27,320 nt of DNA. Source: a virus. Location of the stretch: IMG/VR virus record IMGVR_UViG_3300037961_001576, positions 1 through 27,320 of that record; one strand, given 5' to 3'. The notes under the pieces are model-generated. The model was given only the letters and a program-made list of their open reading frames with translations, did not search any database and was not told the origin of the DNA. Each line of letters starts with the position of its first letter. Position 1 is the stretch's first letter. A program made the position numbers and the translations under genes. Shown here piece after piece: positions 5,057 through 13,219 of this stretch.

Positions 5057-7164
5057 TGGCATACAAAAAATTAAAAGAAAAACTAAGCAAAGCAGAAGAA
5101 CATGAACTAGCCCGTCATCAGTGGAGTCGTTACATGAGGGCTCGTGATAATGGGCATTTAGACTACGTTGAAATAGCTAAACAATGTGACGCATTTTACC
5201 GTGGGCAACAGTGGGATCACGGAGATGTTTCTGCTCTAGATGATCAAGGCAGACCTGCTTTAACTATTAACACAATACTACCTACAATTAACGCGGTACT
5301 AGGAGAGCAAAGTACTAGACGTATGGACGTTAATTTTAAACCGCGTGGTAGAGGTACTCAAGAAGTAGCAGATGTACTAGACCGTTTGTTTATGCAAATT
5401 AGTGATAACAACAAATTGTCTTGGACAGAGTCACAAGTATTTTCTGATGGTCTTATACAAGATAGAGGCTGGTTCGATGTTCGTGTAGATTTTGATGATC
5501 ACATACAAGGCGAAGTACGTATAACAGCTAAAGATCCTTTAGATATTCTTATTGATCCTGATGCTAAAGAATACGATCCAAGAACTTGGAATGAAATATT
5601 TGAAACTAAATGGATGAGTTTAGATGAAATAGAAGAAACTTACGGACAAAAGAAAGCAGATCAACTTCGTGTAGCTGTTGAACAAGGTTCAGCATTAGGT
5701 ACAGATTCTGTAGAACATGAAGAAAACAGATACGGCGATACATCTACTGGTGTAGAGTACAACCAAGGTAATACTTCTAATCCTGAAGAAAACCGATCAT
5801 TACGAGCAGTGCGTGTTATAGAACGTCAATACTATAAACTAAAAGATTGTATGTATTACGTAGACAGCGTAACGGGCGACATGCGTGAAGTGCCATACGC
5901 TTGGAGTAAAAAGAAAAGAGAAAGTTTTGCAGATGAGTTTGGTTTAGAGATACTTACAAAAACGGTACGTAAAGTACGTTGGACAACTACAGCAGACACA
6001 GTTGTACTTAATGATACTTGGTCTCCATATGATCATTTTACTTTAGTGCCCTACTTTCCATACTGGAGACGAGGTAAACCTTTCGGTATGGTACGAAACC
6101 TTATTTCACCACAGGAACAATTAAATAAAATTAGTTCTCAAGAATTACACATAGTAAACACCACAGCTAACAGTGGTTGGATTGTAGAAACAGGGTCATT
6201 ACAAGGTATGACTGCAGATGATCTAGAAGAACATGGAGCAGAAACAGGTTTGGTACTAGAATTTAACCGAGGGTCTAGTCCTCCTGCTAAAATACCGCCT
6301 AACCAAATACCTACAGGATTAGATCGTATTGCACAAAAAGCAGCTTCTAATATAAAAACGATTAGTGGTATTAGTGACGCAATGCTTGGTACAGATAGCC
6401 CTGAAGTTTCTGGTGTAGCTATACAACAAAAACAAAACCGCGGAGCCATGATGATTCAGGTTCCGTTAGATAATTTAACTAAAACTAGACAGTATTTAGC
6501 AGAAAAAATACTTAACTTAGTACAAACTTACTATACAGAAGAACGTTTAATACAGATTACAGACGAACAAGATCCACAAAAACCTCGTGTACCAATGCGT
6601 GTAAACGAGATAACGCCAGAAGGTCTTGTTATTAATGATCTTACTTTAGGTGAGTATGACGTTATTATAAGTACAGCTCCATCTAGAGATACATTTGAAG
6701 AAATACAGTTTGCTGAAGCTATTGCATTACGTCAGGCGGGAGTGCCTATACCAGACGATTTGATTGTTGAATACTCGCATTTAGCTAGGAAGGGGGATAT
6801 TGCAGATCGTATACGTGCTATGCAAGGTACAAACCCTCTAACTCCAGAGCAAGCTCAAATACAACAGTTCCAAGCAGAAGCAGCTATACGAGCTACGCAG
6901 CTTGAAATAGCTAAACTTGAAGCTGAAATTCAGTTATTACAATCACAAGCAGAGAGTAATATGTCGAAATCACAAAGTAAAATGACTGAACCGCAATTGA
7001 AGGTTGCAGAAATGCAGAGTAAAATGGCGATGAAGCAAGAAGAACTAGCTCTACGTGAACGGTTAGCTGCAATGACTAATGACGTTAGAACTGGACAAAG
7101 TGAAACTCAAGCAGCATCTAAGATTGCTGTTGCCGCAATGAAGCCTACAGGAGGGCGTAACTAA
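5056..7164 (+). CDS. Portal protein, P22-like
   Basis: This forms the ring at one capsid vertex through which DNA enters and leaves. At 702 aa it has the length of P22-type portals. The N-terminal third carries the family pattern (FYRGQQWD, then GRPALTINTILPTINAVLGEQ, then VKDPLDILIDPDA-like text at about 155-168). The central part contains the stem-wing region. The last hundred residues (about 605-690) form a Gln/Glu/Met-rich coiled coil, similar to the barrel of P22 portal. It overlaps terL by one base and the scaffold gene by one base, consistent with coupled translation. Confidence 0.88.
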   Translation: MAYKKLKEKLSKAEEHELARHQWSRYMRARDNGHLDYVEIAKQCDAFYRGQQWDHGDVSALDDQGRPALTINTILPTINAVLGEQSTRRMDVNFKPRGRGTQEVADVLDRLFMQISDNNKLSWTESQVFSDGLIQDRGWFDVRVDFDDHIQGEVRITAKDPLDILIDPDAKEYDPRTWNEIFETKWMSLDEIEETYGQKKADQLRVAVEQGSALGTDSVEHEENRYGDTSTGVEYNQGNTSNPEENRSLRAVRVIERQYYKLKDCMYYVDSVTGDMREVPYAWSKKKRESFADEFGLEILTKTVRKVRWTTTADTVVLNDTWSPYDHFTLVPYFPYWRRGKPFGMVRNLISPQEQLNKISSQELHIVNTTANSGWIVETGSLQGMTADDLEEHGAETGLVLEFNRGSSPPAKIPPNQIPTGLDRIAQKAASNIKTISGISDAMLGTDSPEVSGVAIQQKQNRGAMMIQVPLDNLTKTRQYLAEKILNLVQTYYTEERLIQITDEQDPQKPRVPMRVNEITPEGLVINDLTLGEYDVIISTAPSRDTFEEIQFAEAIALRQAGVPIPDDLIVEYSHLARKGDIADRIRAMQGTNPLTPEQAQIQQFQAEAAIRATQLEIAKLEAEIQLLQSQAESNMSKSQSKMTEPQLKVAEMQSKMAMKQEELALRERLAAMTNDVRTGQSETQAASKIAVAAMKPTGGRN

Positions 7165-8213
7165 TGGCTAAAAATAAAAAAGAAGCTAAACCAACCGATG
7201 ACATAGTAATGGATTCTATGCCAGGCGGTGAAGTAAAAACAGAAGAAGAAGTACAACCTTTTCAAGTAGATTTAAATTTTGAAGATGAAACTGCTCCAGA
7301 AGAAGCAGTAGCAGAAGCTGAAGAAACTACTGAAGAAGTTGCAGAAGAACCAGTAGCTGAAGAAGTTGTAGAAGAACCAGTAGCTGAAGAAGCTGTAGAA
7401 GAAGTTGTAGCAGAAACAGAAGAATCTGCTACAGAAGAAGAAACTGTAGAGTTTCCTTCTGAAGAAGTTGTAGAAGAAGAAGTTGTAGCAGAAAAACCAA
7501 AAGCTCCAATGGTACCTAAATCTAGGTTAGACGAAGTATTAGCTAAAAATAAAAAAATGCAAAAACGCATTGAAGAAATAGAGCAAAAAGAAGCAGAAGC
7601 TAAAGAAGCGGCCCCTGCTTATGATTTTGATGTTAAAGAACAACAATACCAACAACTTATATTAGATGGTGAGTCTGCTAAAGCGGTAGAGTTAAGAAAA
7701 GAAATAAGACAAGCTGAAAAAGATGCTTTAATGTTTGATATACAACGTCAAATGGGGCAAACAGTACAGCAAAATCAAGCACAACAAGAACTACAAGCTA
7801 AAGCTGCGGAAATTGCTAGTACTTTTTCTATTTTGGATGAAAATTCTGCAGATTTTAACGAAGATTTAACTAGAGAAGTAATGGATCTTAGAGATGCTTT
7901 TATAGTACAAGGGTATGAACCTGCAGATTCTTTAGCAAAAGCAACTGAATACACTTTGGCTGCAAAACAACCTGAGTTGTTAAAACCAGCAGAAGCTAAA
8001 GTAGCTACGCAGTCTAAAGAAATAGTACAAAAGAAACAAAAAGCTAACGTAAAAAACAAAATAGCTGCGTCAAAAGCACAACCGCCTGCACTAAAAGGTG
8101 AAAGTACTTCTGCACGTGGAGAAAAAGTCACAAACATAAACACACTGTCTGATGATGAGTTTAGTGCTTTACCAGAGGAGACTGTAAGACGATTACGTGG
8201 TGACTTTGGTTAA
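7164..8213 (+). CDS. Capsid scaffolding protein
   Basis: Position between portal and coat, extreme acidity and predicted helicity identify this 349-aa protein as the probable internal scaffold. Residues about 43-110 are low-complexity repeats of EEVAEEPVAEE type. Residues about 120-150 are a coiled coil, 160-260 are Gln-rich helices, and the C-terminus (about 285-345) is more basic, as in scaffolds that contact coat protein. No protease motif is visible, so maturation by self-cleavage is not indicated. GGAGGG provides the ribosome site. The acidic repeats make the gene locally rich in GAAGAA. Confidence 0.75.
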   Translation: MAKNKKEAKPTDDIVMDSMPGGEVKTEEEVQPFQVDLNFEDETAPEEAVAEAEETTEEVAEEPVAEEVVEEPVAEEAVEEVVAETEESATEEETVEFPSEEVVEEEVVAEKPKAPMVPKSRLDEVLAKNKKMQKRIEEIEQKEAEAKEAAPAYDFDVKEQQYQQLILDGESAKAVELRKEIRQAEKDALMFDIQRQMGQTVQQNQAQQELQAKAAEIASTFSILDENSADFNEDLTREVMDLRDAFIVQGYEPADSLAKATEYTLAAKQPELLKPAEAKVATQSKEIVQKKQKANVKNKIAASKAQPPALKGESTSARGEKVTNINTLSDDEFSALPEETVRRLRGDFG

Positions 8214-8429
8214 ATTTATGTTAGGATAATAGATAACTCGTCTGTTAGAACGATATCTAACCCAGGTCGTTTAGGTAAAAAAACGCTATTCGCCTACTAT
8301 GGCGTTAATCTAGTCGAGGTCGTATTCGTTAAAGTACGAAAACGTATCCCAACGATACAGGGTATACGGGTTATATCGCCCCAGAAGTCGATTAAGTTTT
8401 TAATTTTAATCTCTTATGAGGATGTAGAA
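8214..8429 (+). promoter_or_regulatory. Structured leader of the major capsid gene
   Basis: This 216-base gap contains no gene, which is exceptional in this tightly packed block. Read 5' to 3' it can fold into GTTAGA/TCTAAC (8244-8261), an 8-bp stem AACGCTAT/ATGGCGTT (8282-8306), a stem of 8 bp with one mismatch (8321-8344), an 8-bp stem with a bulge CGTATCCC/GGGTATACG (8343-8368), and GATTAA/TTAATC (8390-8411) just ahead of the Shine-Dalgarno TGAGGATG. GATAAT at 8225-8230 could be a -10 box with only a weak -35. It may be a transcript-stabilising leader, a processing site, or an RNA that regulates coat translation. Confidence 0.55.
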
Positions 8430-9575
8430 ATGGCAAATACTAACTTTGCATCACTGACTAGCGAACAGCTTACTATCTGGTCACGTGATTTTTGGCGCGT
8501 AGCTCGAAATATGTCCTTCATTAACCAATTCGCTGGAAGTGGTCCAAACTCTATGGTTCAGAGAATATCTGAACTTACCCAGTCTGAAAAAGGCGCAAGA
8601 GCAGTACTTACTCTTCTTGCTGACATGACAGGCGATGGTATCGTTGGTGACAACTCTCTAGAAGGTAATGAAGAAGCATTAAGAGCATACGACATCGTTG
8701 CACAACTTGATCAACTCAGATTTGCAAACCGTCTTGCGGGACGTCTTGCGGATCAAAAATCAGTTGTCAACTTCCGTGAGCACTCACGAGATGCACTTGC
8801 ATACGCAATGGCAGATCGTATCGACCAACTTGCGTTTTTGAGTCTATCAGGTATTGCATACACTCTTAAAAACAATGGTGCGTTGAGAGGTGTCCTAAAC
8901 ACAGGACAAAATCTTGGGGATCTTGCTTTTGCAAGTGACGTAACAGCTCCTACTACTAATCGTCACAGACGATGGGATGCAAGTAGTAAACTTGTTGCAG
9001 GAGACGTCACCGCTGTAGCAGCAGCTGACACAATTACTTACGAATGTATTCTTGCTCTTAAAGCTTACGCTAAAGATCAATATGTACGTGGGTTACGTGG
9101 TGCTGGTAATGAAGAAGTGTATCACTTGTTTGTTACTCCACAAGTAATGGCTGACCTTAAACTTGATTCAGACTTCCTAGCTAACGTTAGAAATGCTGGA
9201 GTAAGAGGACCTAACAATGAGCTATTCTCAGGTTCTTCTAGTTTGATGGTTGATGGTGTGATGGTTCATGAATTCAGACACGTGTTTAACACAAGTGGCG
9301 CGACTTCAGGAACTTCAAGTAACGCTGGTTCTAACGGATACAAGTGGGGCGCTAACGCTGACGTTAACGGTTCTGCATGTCTATTTGTTGGAGCACAAGC
9401 TCTTGCTATGGCAGATATTGGTCTTCCAGAAATAGTTGAAGATGTATTCGACTACGGAAACCAGAATGGTATCTCAATTGGTAAGATCTTCGGAATGAAG
9501 AAGCCAGTCTACTATTCTGATCATACTGGTCAGGACGAAGACTTTGGTGTTATTCGTTTAGACGTTGCATACTAA
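8430..9575 (+). CDS. Major capsid protein, N4-gp56 family
   Basis: This is the coat protein that builds the icosahedral shell with an HK97-type fold. The 381 residues show the N4-gp56 family pattern: an N-terminal helix, then DMTGDGIVGDNSLEGNEEAL (about 66-85), the segment RFANRLAGRLADQKSVVNFR, and ALAYAMADRIDQLAFLSLSG. The C-terminal domain ends in FGVIRLDVAY. Codons ending in C are commoner here (GAC, TTC, ATC) than in the neighbours, as expected for a highly expressed gene. It is flanked by a structured leader and its own terminator, so expression is probably uncoupled from the rest of the block. Confidence 0.9.
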   Translation: MANTNFASLTSEQLTIWSRDFWRVARNMSFINQFAGSGPNSMVQRISELTQSEKGARAVLTLLADMTGDGIVGDNSLEGNEEALRAYDIVAQLDQLRFANRLAGRLADQKSVVNFREHSRDALAYAMADRIDQLAFLSLSGIAYTLKNNGALRGVLNTGQNLGDLAFASDVTAPTTNRHRRWDASSKLVAGDVTAVAAADTITYECILALKAYAKDQYVRGLRGAGNEEVYHLFVTPQVMADLKLDSDFLANVRNAGVRGPNNELFSGSSSLMVDGVMVHEFRHVFNTSGATSGTSSNAGSNGYKWGANADVNGSACLFVGAQALAMADIGLPEIVEDVFDYGNQNGISIGKIFGMKKPVYYSDHTGQDEDFGVIRLDVAY

Positions 9576-9585
9576 GTAGCAGCAT

Positions 9586-9628
9586 GGGTGGTCTAAGTAA
9601 CTTTGTTATGTAAGACCACCCTTCTTTT
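9586..9628 (+). terminator. Rho-independent terminator after the capsid gene
   Basis: GGGTGGTCT (9586-9594) and AGACCACCC (9613-9621) form a perfect 9-bp stem, with a further 5-bp stem (GTAAC/GTTAT, one wobble) in the loop, followed by TTCTTTT. It starts 10 bases after the coat stop. No promoter is obvious before the next gene, so some read-through is expected. Confidence 0.85.
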
Positions 9629-9657
9629 AATAAATTTTTCCTACGGAGGGAAAAAAA

Positions 9658-9921
9658 GTGAAAATTACAGCACATAAAGATTTACATATAAGTACAACAT
9701 GGGGAGCTTCTATACACATCGCTAAAGGCGAAGTTAGAGAAGTAGGTGATGATCTTGGACTTCAAGCGTTACAACAAGGCGCAGTTGAAGTTAAAGAAGA
9801 GAAAAAACCAGCAGCTAAAAAGAAAGTAACAAAGAAAAAAAGAGCCAGAACTAAATCTGGTCATTACAAAGCTGACGACCCTAGTACTCCAGATGTAAAC
9901 GAGGCTTATGTCGAAGAATAA
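9658..9921 (+). CDS. Hypothetical virion-associated protein, 87 aa
   Basis: The N-terminal half (KITAHKDLHISTTWGASIHI, then GDDLGLQALQQGAVEVKEE) resembles the short beta-rich proteins often found just after coat genes. It is followed by a Lys-rich stretch (about 50-64) and an acidic tail with DDPSTPDVNEAYVEE, a motif I recall at the end of several phage structural-region proteins. The GTG start has a strong GGAGGG site. It could be a head decoration or completion protein, but this rests on position only. Confidence 0.65.
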   Translation: MKITAHKDLHISTTWGASIHIAKGEVREVGDDLGLQALQQGAVEVKEEKKPAAKKKVTKKKRARTKSGHYKADDPSTPDVNEAYVEE

Positions 9922-9934
9922 ATAGAGACTAGAT

Positions 9935-10657
9935 ATGGCAGGTACATTAACAGGTGCAAACCTAATACTTCGTATAGAAGATTCACTGCAAGATTCTACT
10001 AATGTTCGTTTTCCTGAAGCGGAACTTTTGCGTTATATAAATGATGCACAAAGGGAAATAGTTAATATAAGACCTGAAGCTTCAGCAGATCATTCTAATA
10101 TTGCTCTAGCAGTAGGCACAGAGCAGACTATTCCTAGTTCTGCACTACGTTTAATTAAAGTTGTACGAAACATGTCTGCAGCAGGAGGTAGTGCAACAGG
10201 CAAACGAGCTATTACATTAGTAGATATGGATATTATTAATGCTCAAGACCCTGATTGGCACGACCCTGATGTAACAGGAGATGCAGCACATACTACTACC
10301 GTTAGGCATTATATGTTTGATGAAGATGACCCACGTAGGTTTTATGTGTACCCAGGGGCTTCTACTACAAGTACGTTTGTAGAGGTTATAACTTCTGCAA
10401 ATCCAACTGATTTGTCTAGTACTAGTTCTACAATAGATATAGATGATGTGTACGGTAATGCTATAGTAGATTTTGTTTTGTATAAGTGTTACTTAAAAGA
10501 TGCTGAATTTGCAGGGAATATGAATATGGCACAGCTGCATTATCAGTTGTTTATGTCTAGTCTAGGAGCAGGATCACAAGTACAGTTTGGGCTAAGCCCT
10601 AATCAGGATGCGCGTAGTAATGCACTAGCGACTCCTCAAAATTTACCTACAGGATAA
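9935..10657 (+). CDS. Head-tail adaptor protein (DUF6682-like)
   Basis: This 240-aa protein starts with the helical pattern of phage adaptor proteins of the DUF6682 type (RIEDSLQDSTNVRFPEAELL, then RYINDAQREIVNIRPEA). A beta-rich middle follows (TEQTIPSSALRLIKVVRNM, DDPRRFYVYPGAS), then C-terminal helices (YGNAIVDFVLYKCYLKDAEF). Adaptors of this kind sit under the portal and join the tail. It is 13 bases after the previous gene and 3 before the next. The family name is from memory and was not checked by search. Confidence 0.65.
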   Translation: MAGTLTGANLILRIEDSLQDSTNVRFPEAELLRYINDAQREIVNIRPEASADHSNIALAVGTEQTIPSSALRLIKVVRNMSAAGGSATGKRAITLVDMDIINAQDPDWHDPDVTGDAAHTTTVRHYMFDEDDPRRFYVYPGASTTSTFVEVITSANPTDLSSTSSTIDIDDVYGNAIVDFVLYKCYLKDAEFAGNMNMAQLHYQLFMSSLGAGSQVQFGLSPNQDARSNALATPQNLPTG

Positions 10658-10660
10658 ACT

Positions 10661-11344
10661 ATGGCTACATTTGATTCGTTAGTAAAAGAGATATTACCTT
10701 ACGTTCCAGGTTGTCCTGAGATGTTAGTAAAATCTAATTTAAGGTCAGCAACAATAGAGTTTTGTGCAAAAAGCAAAGCTTTTGTTTATGACCTAGATCC
10801 TATATCTAGTACGTCAGGTATATATGAGTACGAGTTCGATCAGCCTGTAGGTACTTCTGTACACAGCATACTTTGGGCTATTTATGACGGAGAAGATTTA
10901 GATCCTATTAGTCCAAGAAGTTTAGAGCTTAACTTTCCCGATTGGAGAGATAGGTCTAGTACACCTAAAGTGTACTTACAAAAGGATGCAAATAAATTTT
11001 GGTTGATACCAGTACCTAACGCTACTTTAACTAACTCTATACAGTTATCTGTAGCACTTAAACCAACACGTACTTCATCTAATATAGACACGGCGTTCTC
11101 AAACGATTACAGAGACGGCATTTTGTACGGCACGTTGTACAGACTTTTACGTATACCGTCTAGAGCATGGACGGATATATATGCTTCTGCAGATTATTTA
11201 GGATTGTTTAACCAACAAGTAGCAGAAGCAGAGCTACGAGCACGTAGCGGAGACTTAGGTGTGCGTAGACTTGTTAAATACCGAGGAGTGGGACTTACTA
11301 AACGTAAGCGTTATAAAAAATATGGAATGGAGCTTGATTACTAA
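10661..11344 (+). CDS. Putative head-tail connector or tail protein
   Basis: At 227 aa it has an N-terminal helical region (MATFDSLVKEILPYVPGCPE, then RSATIEFCAKSKAF), a beta-rich middle (KFWLIPVPN, IQLSVALKPTRTSS), and C-terminal helices with an Arg/Lys-rich end (LTKRKRYKKYG). This layout parallels the preceding adaptor and suggests a second ring protein of the neck or short tail, such as a stopper or tail-tube-like protein. No exact family is recognised. It overlaps the next gene start by one base. Confidence 0.55.
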   Translation: MATFDSLVKEILPYVPGCPEMLVKSNLRSATIEFCAKSKAFVYDLDPISSTSGIYEYEFDQPVGTSVHSILWAIYDGEDLDPISPRSLELNFPDWRDRSSTPKVYLQKDANKFWLIPVPNATLTNSIQLSVALKPTRTSSNIDTAFSNDYRDGILYGTLYRLLRIPSRAWTDIYASADYLGLFNQQVAEAELRARSGDLGVRRLVKYRGVGLTKRKRYKKYGMELDY

Positions 11345-11802
11345 TGACTGCTAATGTTGTAAATATACATAAGAATTTTGATATCCCAGAGTACACTGAT
11401 ATTCGTACTTGTTGGGAAATGGTGCGTGAAGGTATCGAATTTATTTTAGAGCAAAACCCTCACTTAACGTATAAACCTGAAGACGTGTACGCGGAATGTG
11501 TAGCAGGTAAGTCTATGCTTTTTGTGTCACCTTTAGGGTTTGTAGTACTTTCTGTACAAGAAGACCCTTATTCTGAAGAAAAGGTTTTAGTTGTATGGAT
11601 TGCGTATACACACGAAAGAGGTAAAAATAATTGGTTAAATCATATAAGATGGTTTGAAGGTATTGCTGAGTATTGTGGATGTGGGAGTATCGAAGCACAA
11701 TCAGCAGTACCCGAGTTAGGTAAATTTTTAAGTAAAACAGGTTGGACAAAAGAAACTACAATATACAGAAGAAAGGTGACTTTACATGGGAAGCAAAACT
11801 AG
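11344..11802 (+). CDS. GNAT-like protein, position of T7 gp13
   Basis: This 152-aa protein reads like an acetyltransferase (GNAT) fold. It has an N-terminal helix (REGIEFILEQ), strands around MLFVSPLGFVVLSVQED and VLVVWIAYTH, a helix after ERGKNNWLNHIRWFEGIAEY, then a strand and a C-terminal GKFLSKTGWTKETTIYRRKV segment. The usual acetyl-CoA-binding signature (Q/RxxGxG/A) is not clear, so it may be non-catalytic. T7 gp13, which I recall as belonging to the same fold, lies in the same place before the internal virion proteins. It overlaps the next gene by 17 bases. Confidence 0.55.
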   Translation: MTANVVNIHKNFDIPEYTDIRTCWEMVREGIEFILEQNPHLTYKPEDVYAECVAGKSMLFVSPLGFVVLSVQEDPYSEEKVLVVWIAYTHERGKNNWLNHIRWFEGIAEYCGCGSIEAQSAVPELGKFLSKTGWTKETTIYRRKVTLHGKQN

Positions 11803-12505
11803 AGCCCCTAACCCAGAAGACTATAAGCCTACTGAAACAGAAAAAATAGCTGCGGCTATAGCAAAAGAGGATGCAGATTATTTTGAGCGTACGTATGACC
11901 CTTTGTTAGTAGAAATGCGAGATAAAGCTGCTACTGAAGATGTAGCCAGTACTGTTAGAGGTAGAGCACAAGCTGATACAATGCAGGCTCTAACTTCTAA
12001 TCTAGATTTAGGAGTAGCACAAAACATGGGAGCTGCTGCGGACTTGGCTACAGGTGCGGTAGGTCAAATGTTAGCTGCTAATGTAGCTTCTAAGGATGCA
12101 AAAATAACACAACAAACAGGTGTACTTGGCACAGCTAGGGGACAACGTGCTGATACAGGAGATGCTTTGGCTCAGGCAGCTAGAATGGCAGCTACTACAG
12201 ATTTAAACAGAATACAGAATAAGCAAGCTGTACGTAGAGCAAGACGTGGGGCGCTTATGGATACAGTTTCAGCAGCTGCTGGTCAAATGGGGTCAAACTT
12301 AGCAAGAACAAGCGAATTAAACAGGATTAATCCAGGATCTGTAAACCCTAGTATGTTTACAAAAGTAGCACAAAACCCAACACAAGTGGGTGGGCAAATA
12401 GGGTATCAAAGTTACGGACTCGGAGGGTCTAGGTTTATACCGCTTATTTCTGGACAAATGTCTGGAAGAGATTATGAAGATTTTATTAATTCTGGAGGCA
12501 ATTAA
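11786..12505 (+). CDS. Putative internal virion protein, 239 aa
   Basis: This is an Ala-rich, largely helical protein with no signal peptide. After an N-terminal NPEDYKPTETEKIAAAIAKE it has YFERTYDPLLVEMRDKA, then GRAQADTMQAL, helices rich in Ala/Gln to about residue 170, and a Gly/Ser-rich tail. It has the character of T7 gp14-type ejection proteins and lies in the same relative position (after the GNAT-like gene and before larger proteins). No family is assigned with confidence. The ribosome site AAAGGTGA lies inside the preceding gene. Confidence 0.55.
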   Translation: MGSKTRAPNPEDYKPTETEKIAAAIAKEDADYFERTYDPLLVEMRDKAATEDVASTVRGRAQADTMQALTSNLDLGVAQNMGAAADLATGAVGQMLAANVASKDAKITQQTGVLGTARGQRADTGDALAQAARMAATTDLNRIQNKQAVRRARRGALMDTVSAAAGQMGSNLARTSELNRINPGSVNPSMFTKVAQNPTQVGGQIGYQSYGLGGSRFIPLISGQMSGRDYEDFINSGGN

Positions 12506-12508
12506 CTA

Positions 12509-13210
12509 GTGGTATACGGCGGAAAAGAACCAGAAGAAGCAGTACTTAGAGGCCCAGACGCAGATAGGCGAGAGCGTAGACGTAGACGTAGAGAACGTAG
12601 GCGAGCTGATCAAGAACAACAAATGGCGCCTGTAACTTCTGGAGGTTCTATTGGAACTTTAAACTATGCTAATACTAATAGAGGTTTTACTGCAGACGAG
12701 CTTCCTGCAGTAAGTGACCCAGATGCAACTTATGCAGATGTTGTTGAAGGTCAATACGAACAGTATATTAGGAATTTTAGAGACTTTGAAAATGCTTTAA
12801 TTGCCTCTAGGAACAGTACAGATTTAATAGATGCTGCTAGAGAAGATACTCCACAGCAAATTGCACTAGCTGAAGGTATAGCAAGACGTAACCGTGAACG
12901 CTACGGCTATCGTCCTACCGCAGTTGAAGCACAAGAAATGCAACGAGCAACTCAACGAGGAGGTGCTTTAACGCTTGCTGGTGGTTTAAATAACGCACGT
13001 TTAGCTCAACGCGATGCAAATCAAAGACTTCTAAGTGATTTAATTAATATAGGACAAGGTGTTAACCGTAGTTCGCTATCTGGTTTAGGTAGCGCAGCTC
13101 AAAATGCAGCTTCTAGGCAACAAGCTTTTCAAAATGATAGAGCTGCTTATAAACAACAAACTGCAGGTTTTCTTGGACGAATAGGTAGCGCTGTTGCTTC
13201 TTTTATATAG
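12509..13210 (+). CDS. Putative internal virion protein, 233 aa
   Basis: An Arg-rich run near the N-terminus (about residues 20-35, with REEs and RRRRRERRRA-type text) is followed by a Gly/Ser linker and long Gln/Ala/Arg helices (SRNSTDLIDAAREDTPQQIA, then EAQEMQRATQRGGALTLAGG), ending in a hydrophobic FLGRIGSAVASFI. The helix-rich, polar character fits a minor or internal virion protein. A GTG start is used with GGAGG ten bases upstream. I recognise no family; the Arg-rich run may contact DNA. Confidence 0.55.
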   Translation: MVYGGKEPEEAVLRGPDADRRERRRRRRERRRADQEQQMAPVTSGGSIGTLNYANTNRGFTADELPAVSDPDATYADVVEGQYEQYIRNFRDFENALIASRNSTDLIDAAREDTPQQIALAEGIARRNRERYGYRPTAVEAQEMQRATQRGGALTLAGGLNNARLAQRDANQRLLSDLINIGQGVNRSSLSGLGSAAQNAASRQQAFQNDRAAYKQQTAGFLGRIGSAVASFI

Positions 13211-13219
13211 GTATAAGTT

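Noticed and set aside
7262-7570. Minus-strand Ser/Thr/Ala-rich ORF
   Set aside because: Exact antisense of the scaffold's Glu/Ala/Val repeats.
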